Shown: positions 19,913-32,900, counted from the stretch's first letter. The stretch is DNA of 64,000 nucleotides from Coleophora flavipennella (GCA_947284805.1 OX369253.1:2232001-2296000), one strand, 5' to 3'. Program-made: numbers and translations. The notes: a model not told the origin generated them from the letters alone.

Positions 19913-21175
19913 ACTTCGCAAGAATTGATCAGCTGTATAGTTTTTATGGGAAATTTATGCTTTATTTAAGATTTTAGCAAATTTGTAAAACAATAGTTGT
20001 TCAGTTTCAAGAGTAAAAATCTTTGTAAAAATATGCTCTTTTTGTATCTTAAACCCATAAGAATTAAATTAAAATAGCCATGGTTACTTATCAGTAGCAA
20101 TGAATGAGCTCCCCCCAATTCATAGAAAACTTTTATCTTCGCATTGACAGGAGTGGTGCATGCTGGCTTAAATGTTCGTGCGGATGGTGGCGCATCGGGA
20201 GCCGGGTCGTTCCTTTCACTCTAATATGGTTGAGGGGAGCGATGTCTGAATCTCGCGTTATACTCGTGACCGGGTGCTGTCCGTGTGAACTGGCCTACTC
20301 TTGTTAAAGGCATTCAATGATTTTTACCTATAACTTTTTTTCGTGTCATATTGTTTTTATGTTCTAATGACATAATCTGGTTTATATCAAGGATTGAATT
20401 TAAACGTTAATCTAATTACTGTTTATTTATTGATTCTTCACAAATGGCGTTGTTATTATTATTTAATGATTATCCGAGAGAGTGTTATTTGCACTTATTT
20501 TGAATAAATATATTATATTGAATTGAACCAAAAATCATAAGAGTAGGGACAAGCATTGCTTAGTGAACAGAGGCCAGCACATCTAGCTAGACACTTGCAG
20601 TGCGATTCTGATCCATACGCGCACTGCATAAGAACGGTACAAAGTCCAAAAATACGGTGAAGGAAAACATCGTGAGGAAACCTGCACACGCCTGCGAAGA
20701 AACTCGAAGCACAGTAGACTAAACTTACTCTTTCACGGGTTTTCTGGAAGAAATTTCTAATTAGAAATGAGTTATACCTATTGTATGATTTTATTTTCTG
20801 CCTGTAATGTTATCTTTTTTTGTACACAATAAACTGTTAAATAAATAAATGATGATGAAAGTCCAAAGTGTTATTACCAGATAGGATAGGTTCCAAAAAT
20901 TATTAAGGTAGACGATCAATAATATTTTCAATTGGGACACATTAACAATTATTTTATGTTTATTATTTCGTGTATTGAATTCGAAATGAAATTAAATTGA
21001 TGCCGTTTTCAGTTTGTTAATCTAATTGTAAAAATAATTATTTACCCAATTGATCTTTTTGTAAATAAAATTTATTTAGAAAAAAATAATAAGTGTTTTC
21101 AATTCACAATTGGTAAGCTGTTATTAAGCATTCCAATATGTATGGTTTTGCTATTTTCCTTGTCAACATTGAAAA
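19913..21175. other. Unassigned AT-rich sequence
   Basis: No gene seen. A SINE type 2 body fragment (GGAAAACATCGTGAGGAAAC) lies at about 20655-20710. Confidence 0.4.
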
Positions 21176-21478
21176 ATTACTCTGTATTTTATGCAAAAAA
21201 TTACTCGGTACGTACGCTAGAAATTACTCGGTAGTTATGCTATAAATTACTCGGTAGATAAGCTATAAATTACTCTGTAGGTACGCTAGAAATTCCACGG
21301 TAGGTACGCTAGAAATTACTCGGTAGGTACGCTAGAAATTCCTCGGTAGGTACGCTAGAAATTCATCGGTAGGTACGCTAGAAATTCCTCGGTAGGTACG
21401 CTAGAAATTACTCGGTATAGGAATGCTAGAATTACTCGGTAGGTATGCTAGAAACTACTCGTAGGTATGTTAAAAAGT
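21176..21478. repeat. 23-bp minisatellite (~13 copies)
   Basis: The unit AAATTACTCGGTAGGTACGC + TAG repeats, more variable at the edges (AATTCCTCGG, AATTCATCGG). Confidence 0.85.
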
Positions 21479-22312
21479 TGCCCCAGTTACGAAACCAACA
21501 CATTACACAACTATGAACAGCCTTTGCAAAACTAAATATAGCGCTAGTATTTTTTTTTTCTATATTATTTATTATTATTTTATTTATTTTATTATATTTG
21601 GAAAACTTACTGCTATTATACAATAATGATAAAATAAACTTTATATATCTAAAAGCTGATGACAAGTTTTCGCAGATAAAATTTAAGAAGATATATGTTA
21701 AACACAAATGTAAAGCCAAACTAGAAAGAATTTTTTTTTTTAAATAAGTACATAAAATTTAACAATTTCACATGACTGTACTAGTGGACCGGGGCTGGAA
21801 GGCCCTGTAACGTCGCCGTGAGTTTCCGCTTTAATATGGTTGTACTCATATTGAAAATATCAATGTCATGGTTCTGTGCTGCTAGTTTGTTTAAGGAGTT
21901 TATGGCTTTTGTGGATAGGGGTAGCTTGACTCATTAGCGCCATCTAGTTCTTGATAACAATTATGTTACTGGAATTGGGTAGACACTTGGCAGTCCGGGA
22001 AGTGGTAAGTAATCGGGGAAACAGTCAAGTATCGATTTTGGAATCTTCAAGGCGAGAGTGAATAGGCATTATCTGAGTTAGCGTGTACCATCCTCGATTG
22101 CATTATCACTTTCCGTCAAGTGAAATGTATTTAAACGCTCAAAAAAAATTGAATGCAGTGCGTATAAGTTTAAAACGCTGAACTGATTTCGCTAATTTTT
22201 TTAAATGTAGGTAAAGAGTTTAAATAAGGTTTTCAAGATGCGCTCGAGCCTACCCTGAATTAGACTCTTTAGACTGTGATAGATAAGTAACTAAGTATAT
22301 CACGATTACCTA
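21479..22312. other. Unassigned sequence
   Basis: AT-rich; no gene or clear element seen. Confidence 0.35.
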
Positions 22313-22420
22313 CTGTGGCTGATCCAGTGGAACAGTGGTAGCGCTCTTGTCTGCACGGTCAAGGGTTGTTTATTCGAATCCCATTCAGTGCAAACGTTCG
22401 TGTGACCTAAAATCCTAAGA
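22313..22420 (+). mobile_element. tRNA-like SINE head
   Basis: Box A-like AACAGTGGTAGCGC and box B-like TTATTCGAATCCC are present. There is no cloverleaf with a paired acceptor stem, so it is read as a SINE remnant. Confidence 0.45.
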
Positions 22421-22565
22421 AGAATCCTAAAAAACCATAACCCTACTTTGATTCTCAGTGGACAGTCGGGTAAAATGAAAGCTTTGCTCTCCGATAAAAC
22501 CTGAAAATAAATTTAGTACAAAATTGTATAGAAAAATTGTTTATTCCACTCGTCATATTCTTTTA

Positions 22566-23175
22566 GGGTTCCGTACCCAAAGAGTAAAAACGGGACCCTA
22601 TTACTAAAACTCCGCTATCCGTCCGTCTGTCTGTCCGTCTGTCACCAGGCTGTATTTCATGAACCGTGCTAGCTAGACAGTAGAAAGTTTCACATATGAT
22701 GTATTTCTGTTGCAGCTTTATGAACAAATTAGAAAATGTAAGTTTCCATACAAAAAACGTGTTCTTTTTAAACGTGAAGAAACTCAGAATACAGAAAAAA
22801 CCAGAATGCGCGTTAAGTCAGAATAGTATGACGCGCGCTGAAGCCAAAAACTCCACGAATACCCTCCTTCCCTTGGCTGTAATGTTGCTATATTAGGTCG
22901 GATTTTAATACTTTTTGAATTAGGTAAGTTATTAAGAACCACTGCTTGTTTACTCACAAAAATAAATCACCTGCATTCAGGATTTAGAAGGAACAAAACG
23001 TCAAAACTACACCGATTTAGAGTAGTTTCATACAAGCACAATTTGCCTCACTTTTATCGCCGTACGCTTGTTCTGGTTTTTTCTGTATTCTGAGGCGAAG
23101 AAACTAGCGCCATCTAGTAGGATGGCACGGAACCCTTTGTGTGCGGTTCTGACTCGCACTTGGCCGGTTTTTTTT
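22566..23175 (+). repeat. 'GGTTCCGTACCC' repeat interrupted by a TIR element
   Basis: Left part 22566-22784, right part 23098-23175 (AAACTAGCGCCATCTAGTAG to GCACTTGGCCGG plus poly-T). The two halves rejoin when 22785-23092 is removed. Confidence 0.75.
22785..23092. mobile_element. 308-bp TIR element inserted in the 22.6-kb repeat
   Basis: The ends form a perfect 22-bp inverted repeat starting CAGAATACAGAAAAAACCAG. GAAGAAACT occurs on both sides (22776-22784 and 23097-23105), compatible with an 8-9-bp target duplication. There is a short unmatched AGGC at the right edge. It has no coding capacity. Confidence 0.7.
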
Positions 23176-23369
23176 GTCTTATTGAACACCTTCTCAAAGA
23201 GACTAGCCAATCGTATAAAAAATGATCTTCTACAAATCTATCAGCTGATTTGTAATGGGGTTAAATTTTTTTATAGGATTGACCATTTCTTGTGTAAAAT
23301 TGTCCAGTATTTTATTTCGAATTTTCAGTAACTTGTCCTATACCAATTTTGTCGCATTTTGTATAATTT

Positions 23370-23460
23370 AATCTGAGCCCGCGTAGTCGACTAAGGCCCG
23401 ATCGCCCTAATTAAGGGTAGGCTCGAGCCCCCTCGGTGGGGACGTATATGAGCTGACATG
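23370..23460 (+). mobile_element. SINE type 2 tail fragment
   Basis: Shows GTCGACTAAGGCCCGATCGC and CTCGGTGGGGACGTATATGA. Confidence 0.65.
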
Positions 23461-24015
23461 ATACACTTGACTTACTCCAATTTTGTGAAACCCTGTATAA
23501 TTCAATCTGAGGGTCCAATCGGAGAGTAAACTTTAGTTTTCACTCAGTTAACCATTACACCGAATTCGTAGCACCCTGTATAAAAGGCGATTCGTTCCTT
23601 TGCCCGTACTGTTCTATGTTCTAATGTTCTAAAGAGATTAACTTTATAAAGGTATTAAAATGTAATTAAAACAAGCTACATAAAAACATAACCCCTTTTG
23701 CGAAAGTCGGGTAAAATGTATTCTATGTCACTCACGCAATCAAGATACTCTACTCACCATTCAACTTCAACCACAATTTGCAGACTCAATCTGCTGAGAG
23801 CCGACAGATTGAATCGTAAATAGGTGTGTTGGGGGCGTGGCTCAACATGTATCGTACTGCTACTTCAACACCTTCAACAGATTGATCCAGCGAATTGGGT
23901 TTGAAATTGAATGGTGAGGAGTAGGCTACTTAACGATACCTCGCACTCTAAAATACATCAAGCCGTTTAGAAGATATCGTGGAATAAAGAAACACATACA
24001 GGGTGTTTTTTAAAT
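23461..24015. other. Unassigned sequence
   Basis: No gene seen; short dispersed motifs only. Confidence 0.35.
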
Positions 24016-24206
24016 ACCGAGCAAGCCGTTAAGGGTGGGCTCTAATGAAACTGAACAACTGTCCCCAAAAAAAATTTGACTCCATACGAAAATCAGAATG
24101 ATGGATTTCTATAAAAAGTAAAAAAAAATGCGATTTCAGTATGGGTTTCTTGGGGAAAGTTGTTCAGTTTCATGAGTAGAGCCCACCCTTAACGGCTGGC
24201 TCGGTG
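24016..24206. mobile_element. Palindromic MITE-like element
   Basis: The arms (GCCGTTAAGGGTGGGCTCT ... and its inverse) are ~55 nt with a short spacer. The inner motif GTTGTTCAGTTTCATGAG recurs at 11.7 and 35.6 kb. Confidence 0.65.
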
Positions 24207-24412
24207 TTAAATACATTAGACCTGAAATCAATACACTGAGGTTCTTATATTTTTTCTTGAGATTATTGTCCATTTGATAGGACAGAACCCTTGGAGACCC
24301 AGAGTTGCACGGAATCTCCCAGGTAGTGTGTGAACTAAAAATATTACACTTTGTAGGAAAACGAATTTTCTCAGGAATGACACCTAGATAGGTTTCAGAT
24401 AGACTTGGAAAG

Positions 24413-25230
24413 ACGACGACCTAGGCACAATGCTAGATGGTCTCAGTAGAGCCTCTCAACATGTAGGTCTTAGAATGAACATGGACAAGACGAAAATTAT
24501 GTCAAACGTCCGTGTCGCACCTACTCCTCTGAAGGTTGGAGGCTCTGCGCTCAAAGTTGTTACCGAATATGCGTACCTGGAACAAACAGTCCAGTTACGT
24601 AGGTCCAACTTCAAGAAAGAGATCCATCACTTTGTCCCAGATACACATACCGAATATGTGTACCTGGGACAAGCAGTCCAGTTAGGTAGGTCCAACTTCA
24701 AGCAAGAGATCAATCGTCGAATCCAACTCGGCTGGGCAGCGTTCGGGAAGCTTCGCAATATCTTCACGTCCCGAATACCGCAGTGTCTTAAGAGCAAGGT
24801 CTTCGACCAGTGTGTGTTGCCAGTGATTACATACGGAACTGAGATACGGTCGCTTACTATGGAGTATGAACCTCATAAGAAGGCTCAAGGTCATCTAAAG
24901 GGCAATGGAGCGTGCTATGCTCGAAGTTTCGCTCAATCGAATCAGAAACGAGGAGATCCGTAGGAGAACCAAAGTTATCGACAGCTCTCAGAATTGCTAA
25001 ACTTAAGTGGCTGTGGGCGGGGCACATAGCTCATAGTATAGATGGCCGTTGGGGCATTAAAGTTCTCGAGTGGCGACCACGCACCGGAAAACGTAGTGCA
25101 CTCGGACCGATGACCTGGTAAAGGTCGCGGGAAGCCGCTGGATGCGGGTAGCGCAGAACCGGTCGTCGTGGAAATCCTTGTGGGAGGCCTATGCCCAGCA
25201 GTTGACGTCCTTCGGCTGATGTGATGATGA
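24413..25230 (+). mobile_element. 5'-truncated RTE LINE with 11-bp target duplication
   Basis: Bounded by GACTTGGAAAG (24402-24412 and 25231-25241). It encodes the RTE C-terminal half from the MLDGLSRASQHVGLRMNMDK region, but with frameshifts and an 87-bp internal duplication (TEYAYLEQ... and TEYVYLGQ...). It ends CTGATGTGATGATGA. Confidence 0.85.
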
Positions 25231-25377
25231 GACTTGGAAAGTAAAACGTTATGTAACTAAAACAAAATGAAATCCAAATCGTTAAGAGCCGTTTCCGAGA
25301 AATACCTACAGTTCCTGGTAATTTGATACACAACTACAGCTCTTTGACACAAAAAAATCATAAAATCAGTGCTTTTC

Positions 25378-25625
25378 AAGCGATTTCCAAAAAGGAGGAG
25401 GTTCTCAATTCGTATGTATGTTTTTTTTTATGTGTCTTAGGTACCTCATAACTTTTGACTGGGTGAACCGATTTTTATGATTCTTTTTTTAATTGAAAGC
25501 TTGTGCTTCCCGTGTGGTCCCATATGAATTTTATCAAAATCGGTGTAGTACTTTATTAGAAAATTAACAAAAATCAAAAATAATAATGCAAAAATGTACT
25601 AATTTGTTGCGATGGAAGTCGGTTT
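25378..25625 (+). repeat. 'AACCGACTTC' repeat copy
   Basis: Contains AAAAAGGAGGAGGTTCTCAA and ends GAAGTCGGTTTTTTAACG. Confidence 0.55.
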
Positions 25626-25652
25626 TTTAACGTGTTTAGCGTTTTCAATTAT

Positions 25653-25979
25653 TAGGGTTCCGTACCCAAAGGGTAAAAACGGGACCCTATTACTAAGACC
25701 GCTGTCCGTCTGTCTGTTTTTCCCATTGAATTATGTTTTTCCGTCTGTCACCAGGCTGTATTTCATGAACCGTGATAGCTATATAGTTGAAATTTTCACA
25801 GATGACGTATTTCTGTTGCCGCTATAACAACAAATACAAAAATTAGAAAAAGCGAAAAAATAAGGAAGGTCTCTATACAAAAAACGTGTTTTTTTTACAC
25901 ACAAGACACTATCGTCATCTAGTGTGATGGTACGGAACCCTTTGTACGCAGTTCTGGCTCGCACTTGGCAGGTTTTTTT
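25653..25979 (+). repeat. 'GGTTCCGTACCC' repeat
   Basis: Complete from GGGTTCCGTACCCAAAGGGT to GCACTTGGCAGG plus poly-T. Confidence 0.75.
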
Positions 25980-26390
25980 CCTTTATAAACCCCCAGTTAC
26001 CTATCTCCATGCCAAATTTCAACTTTCTAAGTCACCTGGAAGTGGTCTATTTTTTGATGATCAGTACTAAGTGAGTGAGTGAATGAGTGACGAAATATCC
26101 AAACTTCGCTATATAAAACCGTTAAAACAATGCAATATAAAATTCTCGCAGTTTCTTTAGTCCCTATCAAAGATGTTAAGAGAGCTCGAAAATGCGTTGC
26201 TTCGAGAATAGGGAGTACGGTCGTTCTTGTCTGCTCGACTTGGCGGGGGGCAATACCGTCTCCCTTGATTAAGATAAGATAAATAAGTACTTACCTACTT
26301 AGAAAATTCCAAATTAATTACGACTACAATCAAGCTTTTCTGGATTTTTTTATTTTAATTTAATTATTTAGGAAACAAACAGTCTTATAT

Positions 26391-26890
26391 ACAGGGTGAC
26401 TTATAATTAGTTCTTGATAGCAAAGTATATGAATGTACTCGTGATTACAAACAACTTTCCCAAAGAAACTATATGTCAAATCAAAAAAAAAAGCGACGGG
26501 TTGCACTCCGGGAGTGCCGGCAGAAGTGAAAACTTGAATATTAACGTTGTGCATTTATATTACATTTAAAAGTTTATATCTCAGAAAAATCAACAAAAAA
26601 TCAACTCCATCCGTCTTACCAATTTTCGATCAGGTCACGTGTCCTGACGCGAGTTTAACATTTTTTACCCATAACAAAAAAAGTGCACAACGCCACTAAA
26701 GAAGTTTTCACTTTAAAAATTTGGTCCTCGACATAGTCCTCGATACATAATAAGTTATCAAATCGGCAAAAATGTAAAAAGGACCAAAATTTTTTAGTCA
26801 TACCTGACATATAGTATCTTTGGGAAAGTTGTTAGTAATAATGAGTATATTCATATCCTTTGCTATCAAGAACTAATTTAGTCACCCTAT
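26391..26890. mobile_element. ~500-bp TIR element with ~90-bp inverted repeats
   Basis: The left end GGGTGACTTATAATTAGTTC and right end GAACTAATTTAGTCACCC are inverted, as are the inner AACAACTTTCCCAAAG motifs. It is flanked by ATA-rich sequence and non-coding. Confidence 0.7.
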
Positions 26891-27365
26891 ATAATATTAC
26901 ATATAAATTTTAAAATAAAAACGACCTGGAGTTCCACATAATAAAAATAAAATATGAAATATACGAGCCCTGAAACAATATTAATTTTACAACAATTTTT
27001 ATTTTAACAGTTTAATTTATTTCTTATCGCACTTTTAAAGGCACCCAAAGTAGGTAGTATTTATAAAGTAGGTAGGTATTATATACAAATGTCTACATCA
27101 AAAAAGTCATTATTGAAGAAAAGTGATTATTATTTTTATGTACCTTTCTTACTCATCTTACCCGGTAAACGGAAAGAAATCTGTGCCACGCACGGTTCAC
27201 GTTATCCATAAATGAGTACTAATGAATATTTGTACTTGTATGGCGCTCGCTACGAGTAACCAAAACATGGTTCTCCATTGTTGACAAACCGTTCAATAAT
27301 GAACTGTAAACCAATAGTACAGTAACTATAATAAAGTGTTACTTTTCATTTATAGTAGGTAGGTA
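26891..27365. other. Unassigned sequence, possible promoter region
   Basis: Low in repeats compared with its surroundings and directly upstream of the candidate first exon. No core promoter element could be assigned with confidence. Confidence 0.3.
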
Positions 27366-27700
27366 TTTTACACAAGAGATTCGAAAGTGGTCAAACAGCC
27401 AGCCAGCAGTTAGCCAGGCGGCGTCGGCGACGCGCGTCGTGTACGATAAAACACCCAATTCAAAAAATAGCTCAAAACCTTCTCAAAACACTGGCCGAAA
27501 CGACACGGAAAAGACGAAACAAATTGTGGCGCGAACAGTTGTCACCTGTCAAAATTATCAGTGGATGTTCATACGGAAATTATTTTCCTGTAAATTGGTG
27601 TTTAGAACATTTTGTGTGTTATTGTGTTTTTGTATTTATAAAAGTTTTGTGACCAATGTGTTAGTTTTCGAAGTTGCGGACTGCAGCACTGCTAAACGGG
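27366..27700 (+). other. Candidate host first exon / 5' UTR with GTGAGT donor
   Basis: A locally GC-richer start (GGCGGCGTCGGCGACGCGCG) leads to a stretch without recognisable repeats, ending GCTAAACGG|GTGAGT. An ORF from ATG at 27439 stays open to the donor (MYDKTPNSKNSSKPSQNTGR..., about 87 codons), but its hydrophobic Phe/Cys-rich second half has no family I know, so it may be just leader. Downstream exons were not found, and a very long intron would be required. Confidence 0.3.
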
Positions 27701-28159
27701 TGAGTTACGTTTTTGTTTAAAGTTAGATTGATATCTCGATTTTGTATTTACGGCATAACGAAAGATTTGTTTTTTTTGGCTAAGAATGGGTTTTTCCGAT
27801 TTTATCCCAGCCTTTAAGATAAGCTCCGGGTGTTTTTCACATTTGTTTTCCGTAGAAAGCGCAAGAAATACTAGATTATACGGCGCGGCGGTCAGTAACA
27901 TAAGCGCCTGTGATACTCCATGGAGCAAAAGATAAGCCAGTGTATAATCTTACACGTAAATCGTTATGAAAAATTTTGCCAGGTACCGACCACAGACCTG
28001 TATCTACCTACATTTGATTTTATCTACCTGTTCCTACCCACATACCTTCATAGCTAGTCCTAAATACAGAAACAGGAGTTACGAAAAAACTAGTATGTAT
28101 CTGAACTGTGAGAGGAGCACCAATACTTACCTATAACTAATCTTTATAGGCTTTGCTAG

Positions 28160-29345
28160 CATTGGTCCATAGCCACATTTAGGGGAGGGCAACCGGGGCA
28201 ACTGCCCGGGGCCTCCACAAGAGAGGGGCCCCTATATAGGTACGTGAACCTGTTTGCTATGTAGGCTAGGATTGAAGGTGTATAAACAACGGACGTAGCG
28301 TAGGCAAGGCAGGCCTCCCACGCGGTGGACCGATGACCTGGTGAAGGTCGCGGGAAGCCGATGAATGCGGGCAGCGCAGGACCGGTCGTCGTGGAAATCC
28401 TTGGGGGAGGCCTTTGTCCAGCAGTGGACGATTTGTGGCTGATATGATGATGATGATGAAACAACGGACAAAATAATAAATTGAAAACTTTCCCCCGCGA
28501 ACCCTTCGTATAGAGGATACATGCATATCTGTAGAGTCAGTACATTTCGAACCGTCATAGCTTCGGTCGGGTGAAGCTAAAAAGCTGAAAATATCGGGAT
28601 AAGATATCCTTAGCAGACTTGTTAAACATACAAAGTATCAATTATCTTTATTTTATGGTTTCAGATTTATTGCCATTTGAAATATTAGGAGACAATCCGA
28701 AATATTTAACAACTAGCTTATGCCCGCGGCTTCGCCCGTGTGGTCATCGTTTTTATGACTATCTTTTAGGGTGAGTGGTGCGCGAGCCCCAACGAGTGCG
28801 GCCATGAGTTTTTCTCCGATCCCTCAGGAACGATATCGGGCTATTCTGATTAGAAGTTTATGTCACTTCCCATCCCCTCAACCAATTCTATACAAAAAAC
28901 CACTTCAGTCCGTAGCTCCGTTGCGATGCTGACGTGCGCGAGAGCGGAAATGACTTTTCCCCAGATACCTTCGGGGACCATGTCAGGATATGCTAATTAA
29001 TAAATTATGTCATTTCCCACCCCCTCAGCCATCTCTGTGCAAAAAATCACAGCAATCCATTATTCTGTTGCAATGTTAAAGAAACTAACCAAAAAAAGAG
29101 TATATTTTCAGTTCCCTCAGGAACTGCATCGGACTATGCTATTTTCACGGGATAAAAAGTAGCCTATGTCCTTACCAGTGACACAGGCTATCTGCGTGCC
29201 AAATTTCATCAAGATTGGTTAAGGTGTTGAAGCGTGAAAAGGTAACAAACAAACACATTTTCACATTTATTTTTTTTTAAGGATAAGGGGCCTCCACTCC
29301 TTTGTTGCCCCAGGGCCTCCAGACACCTCTAACTTGGGCCCTGCA
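28160..29345. repeat. Composite repeat block (GC-rich ends, RTE and Helitron-like inserts)
   Basis: GGGGCCTCC motifs occur near 28205 and 29290. Between them sit the RTE at 28295-28458 and a sequence starting CTAGCTTATGCCCGCGGC at about 28713, typical of antisense Helitron 3' ends, extending to about 29270. The outer boundaries are uncertain. Confidence 0.45.
28295..28458 (+). mobile_element. Short RTE LINE 3' end with 11-bp target duplication
   Basis: AAACAACGGAC flanks it (28284-28294, 28459-28469). The body runs from GTAGCGTAGGC to TGATATGATGATGATG. Confidence 0.85.
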
Positions 29346-29985
29346 TTGGTCTGCAATCCGCACGCAATCTAGGCATCTAAGTCTAGGAGAAGGCACAAAT
29401 AGATTTCAAAATGAAACCCCTTTGTAAATGCTACACTAGCGGCACAGATGAGATACTAGTTATTTCGTTACCCGTGGGCTCGGCCGGTTAGGCCGGAAGG
29501 GTGCCGCAGGACCTGGGCAACCCTGCGTTTTCTTAAGGCCTTAATATGGGTCAAATACAATATTAAATTCAAAATATTGAAAGACTGTGTAAAGCTATCA
29601 CTATGGAAAAAATATATAATGATATATTTAAAGTAATAAAAAATCGATTTAAGTGAATACAATTTTAAGAATTTTACCACTTTTGATGTAAAAAAATATA
29701 CTGCAGACCCTGTTTTTGGCATTAATTGCAAAATAGTTAATGTTAAATGAAACCAACACACAAAATCGGGCACCTTTCATTTTAATTGAAATCATTTTTT
29801 TAAAACTTTTTTAAAGTGAAGAAAAGTATGTATTAAAAACAAACATTTAAAAATCGCGAATTGGGCATTCGGTTTCAACGTAACAGCCGCGTTGAAGCCC
29901 GCATTGATTAGAACTTAACGTTCGATATTATTTTAACACGTCTCAACCTGCTCGGATTGAGTCATCTTAAGCCTTAATCGTATCC
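29346..29985. other. Unassigned AT-rich sequence
   Basis: No gene or clear repeat seen. Confidence 0.35.
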
Positions 29986-32900
29986 CAGGCGGCGCAGTGT
30001 CTGTGGAGAGTCACCAAAGCGATTTATGATTTTCCTGAATACAACTCTGGAAATTGCTCTAGCTCAGCATATTGCATTTGTAACGCAAGCTTCTTGCCAT
30101 GGTATCAAAAAAGATCGCAACGTTTTCCTATCGAATACTACGTCTTCCGGTGCGTGGTCGCCACTCGCGAACTTTACTGCCCCAACGGCAGGCCTCTCAC
30201 TCGGTGGACCGATGACCTGATGAAGGTTGCGGGAAGCCGCTGGATGCGGGCAGCGCAGAACCGGTCGTCGTGGAAATCCTTGGGGGAGTCCTATATCCAG
30301 CAGTGGACGTCCTTCGGCTGATATTATGATCCCTGTGAGCCTGCCGCCCTCAAATTTGATGGATTTTCAAGTTTAATTTCTGGGATGAGTGGGACATTCT
30401 GTATTAACTGTTGGCATATTTTCATTTGTGGCGCAAGCGCCTTACCATGGCATTAAAAAAAATTGCAACGATTTGCTATCGAATACTACCTCTCCCGTCC
30501 CTGTAGCCCTGCTGCCCTCCAATTTATGAAAGTTTAGGTTCTGGAATGGGACACCTGTATTAGCTGTAGCATATTTGCATTTGTGGCCCCATGGTTAGGC
30601 GTCACGCACGACATCAAGGGAATTCGTTACGTAATGCTGTCGAATGCTACCTCTCCCGTCCCTGTAGCCCTGTTGCCCTCCAATTGATTAAAGTTTAGGT
30701 TCTGAAATGGGACATCTTGTATTACCTGTAGCATATTTTCATTTGTGGTGCCATGGTTAGGCGTCACGGCATCAAGGGAATTCGTTACGTAATGCTGTCG
30801 AATGCTACCTCTCCCGTCCCTGTAGCCCTGTTGCCCTCCAATTGATTAAAGTTTAGGTTCTGAAATGGGACATCTTGTATTACCTGTAGCATATTTTCAT
30901 TTGTGGTGCCATGGTTAGGCGTCACGGCATCAAGGGAATTCGTTACGTAATGCTGTCGAATGCTACCTCTCCCGTCCCTGTAGCCCTGTTGCCCTCCAAT
31001 TGATTAAAGTTTAGGTTCTGAAATGGGACATCTTGTATTACCTGTAGCATATTTTCATTTGTGGTGCCATGGTTAGGCGTCACGGCATCAAGGGAATTCG
31101 TTACGTAATGCTGTCGAATGCTACCTCTCCCGTCCCTGTAGCCCTGCTGCCCTCCAATTGATTAAAGTTTAGGTTCTGGAATGGGACATCTTGTATTAGC
31201 TGTAGCATATTTGCATTTGTGGTGCCATGGTTAGGCGTCACGGCATCAAGGGAATTCGTTACGTAATGCTGTCGAATGCTACCTCTCCCGTCCCTGTAGC
31301 CCTGTTGCCCTCCAATTGATTAAAGTTTAGGTTCTGAAATGGGACATCTTGTATTAGCTGTAGCATATTTGCATTTGTGGTCCCATGGTTAGGCGTCACG
31401 CACGACATTAAGGGAATTCGTTACGTAATGCTGTCGAATGCTACCTCTCCCGTCCCTGTAGCCCTGCTGCCCTCCAATTGATTAAAGTTTAGGTTCTGAA
31501 ATGGGACATCCTGTATTAGCTGTAAGTAGCATATTTGCATTTGTGGTCCCATGGTTAGGCGTCACGGCATCAAGGGAATTCGTTACGTAATGCTGTCGAA
31601 TGCTACCTCTCCCGTCCCTGTAGCCCTGTTGCCCTCCAATTGATTAAAGTTTAGGTTCTGAAATGGGACATCTTGTATTAGCTGTAGCATATTTGCATTT
31701 GTGGTCCCATGGTTAGGCGTCACGCACGACATCAAGGGAATTCGTTACGTAATGCTGTCGAATGCTACCTCTCCCGTCCCTGTAGCCCTGCTGCCCTCCA
31801 ATTGATTAAAGTTTAGGTTCTGAAATGGGACATCTTGTATTAGCTGTAGCATATTTGCATTTGCGGTCCCATGGTTAGGCGTCACGCACGACATCAAGGG
31901 AATTCGTTACGTAATGCTGTCGAATGCTACCTCTCCCGTCCCTGTAGCCCTGTTGCCCTCCAATTTATTAAACTTTAGGTTCTGGAATGGGACATCCTGT
32001 ATTAGCTAACTAAAGCATATTTGCATTTGTGGTGCCATGGTTAGGCGTCACGGCATCAAGAGAATTCGTTACGTAATGCTGTCGAATGCTACCTCTCCCG
32101 TCCCTGTAGCCCTGTTGCCCTCCAATTTATTAAACTTTAGGTTCTGGAATGGGACATCCTGTATTAGCTAACTAAAGCATATTTGCATTTGTGGTCCCAT
32201 GGTTAGGCGTCACGCACGACATCAAGGGAATTCGTTACGTAATGCTGTCGAATGCTACCTCTCCCTCCCTGTAGCCCTGTTGCCCTCCAATTTATTAAAC
32301 TTTAGGTTCTGGAATGGGACATCCTGTATTAGCTAACTAAAGCATATTTGCATTTGTGGCCCCATGGTTAGGCGTCACGCACGACATCAAGGGAATTCGT
32401 TACGTAATGCTGTCGAATGCTACCTCTCCCATCCCTGTAGCCCTGTTGCCCTCCAATTTATTAAACTTTAGGTTCTGGAATGGGACATCCTGTATTAGCT
32501 AACTAAAGCATATTTGCATTTGTGGTGCCATGGTTAGGCGTCACGCACGACATCAAGGGAATTCGTTACGTAATGCTGTCGAATGCTACCTCTCCCGTCC
32601 CTGTAGCCCTGCTGCCCTCCAATTGATTAAAGTTTAGGTTCTGGAATGGGACATCCTGTATTACCTGTAGCATATTTTCATTTGTGGCCCCATGGTTAGG
32701 CGTCACGCACGACATCAAGGGAATTCGTTACGTAATGCTGTCGAATGCTACCTCTCCCGTCCTTGTAGCCCTGCTGCCCTCCAATTTATTAAAGTTTAGG
32801 TTCTGGAATGGGACATCCTGTATTAGCTAACTAAAGCATATTTGCATTTGTGGTCCCATGGTTAGGCGTCACGCACGACATCAAGGGAATTCGTTACGTA

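Noticed and set aside
21176..21478. CRISPR-like regularly spaced repeats
   Set aside because: The units are contiguous with no unique spacers, in a eukaryotic context.
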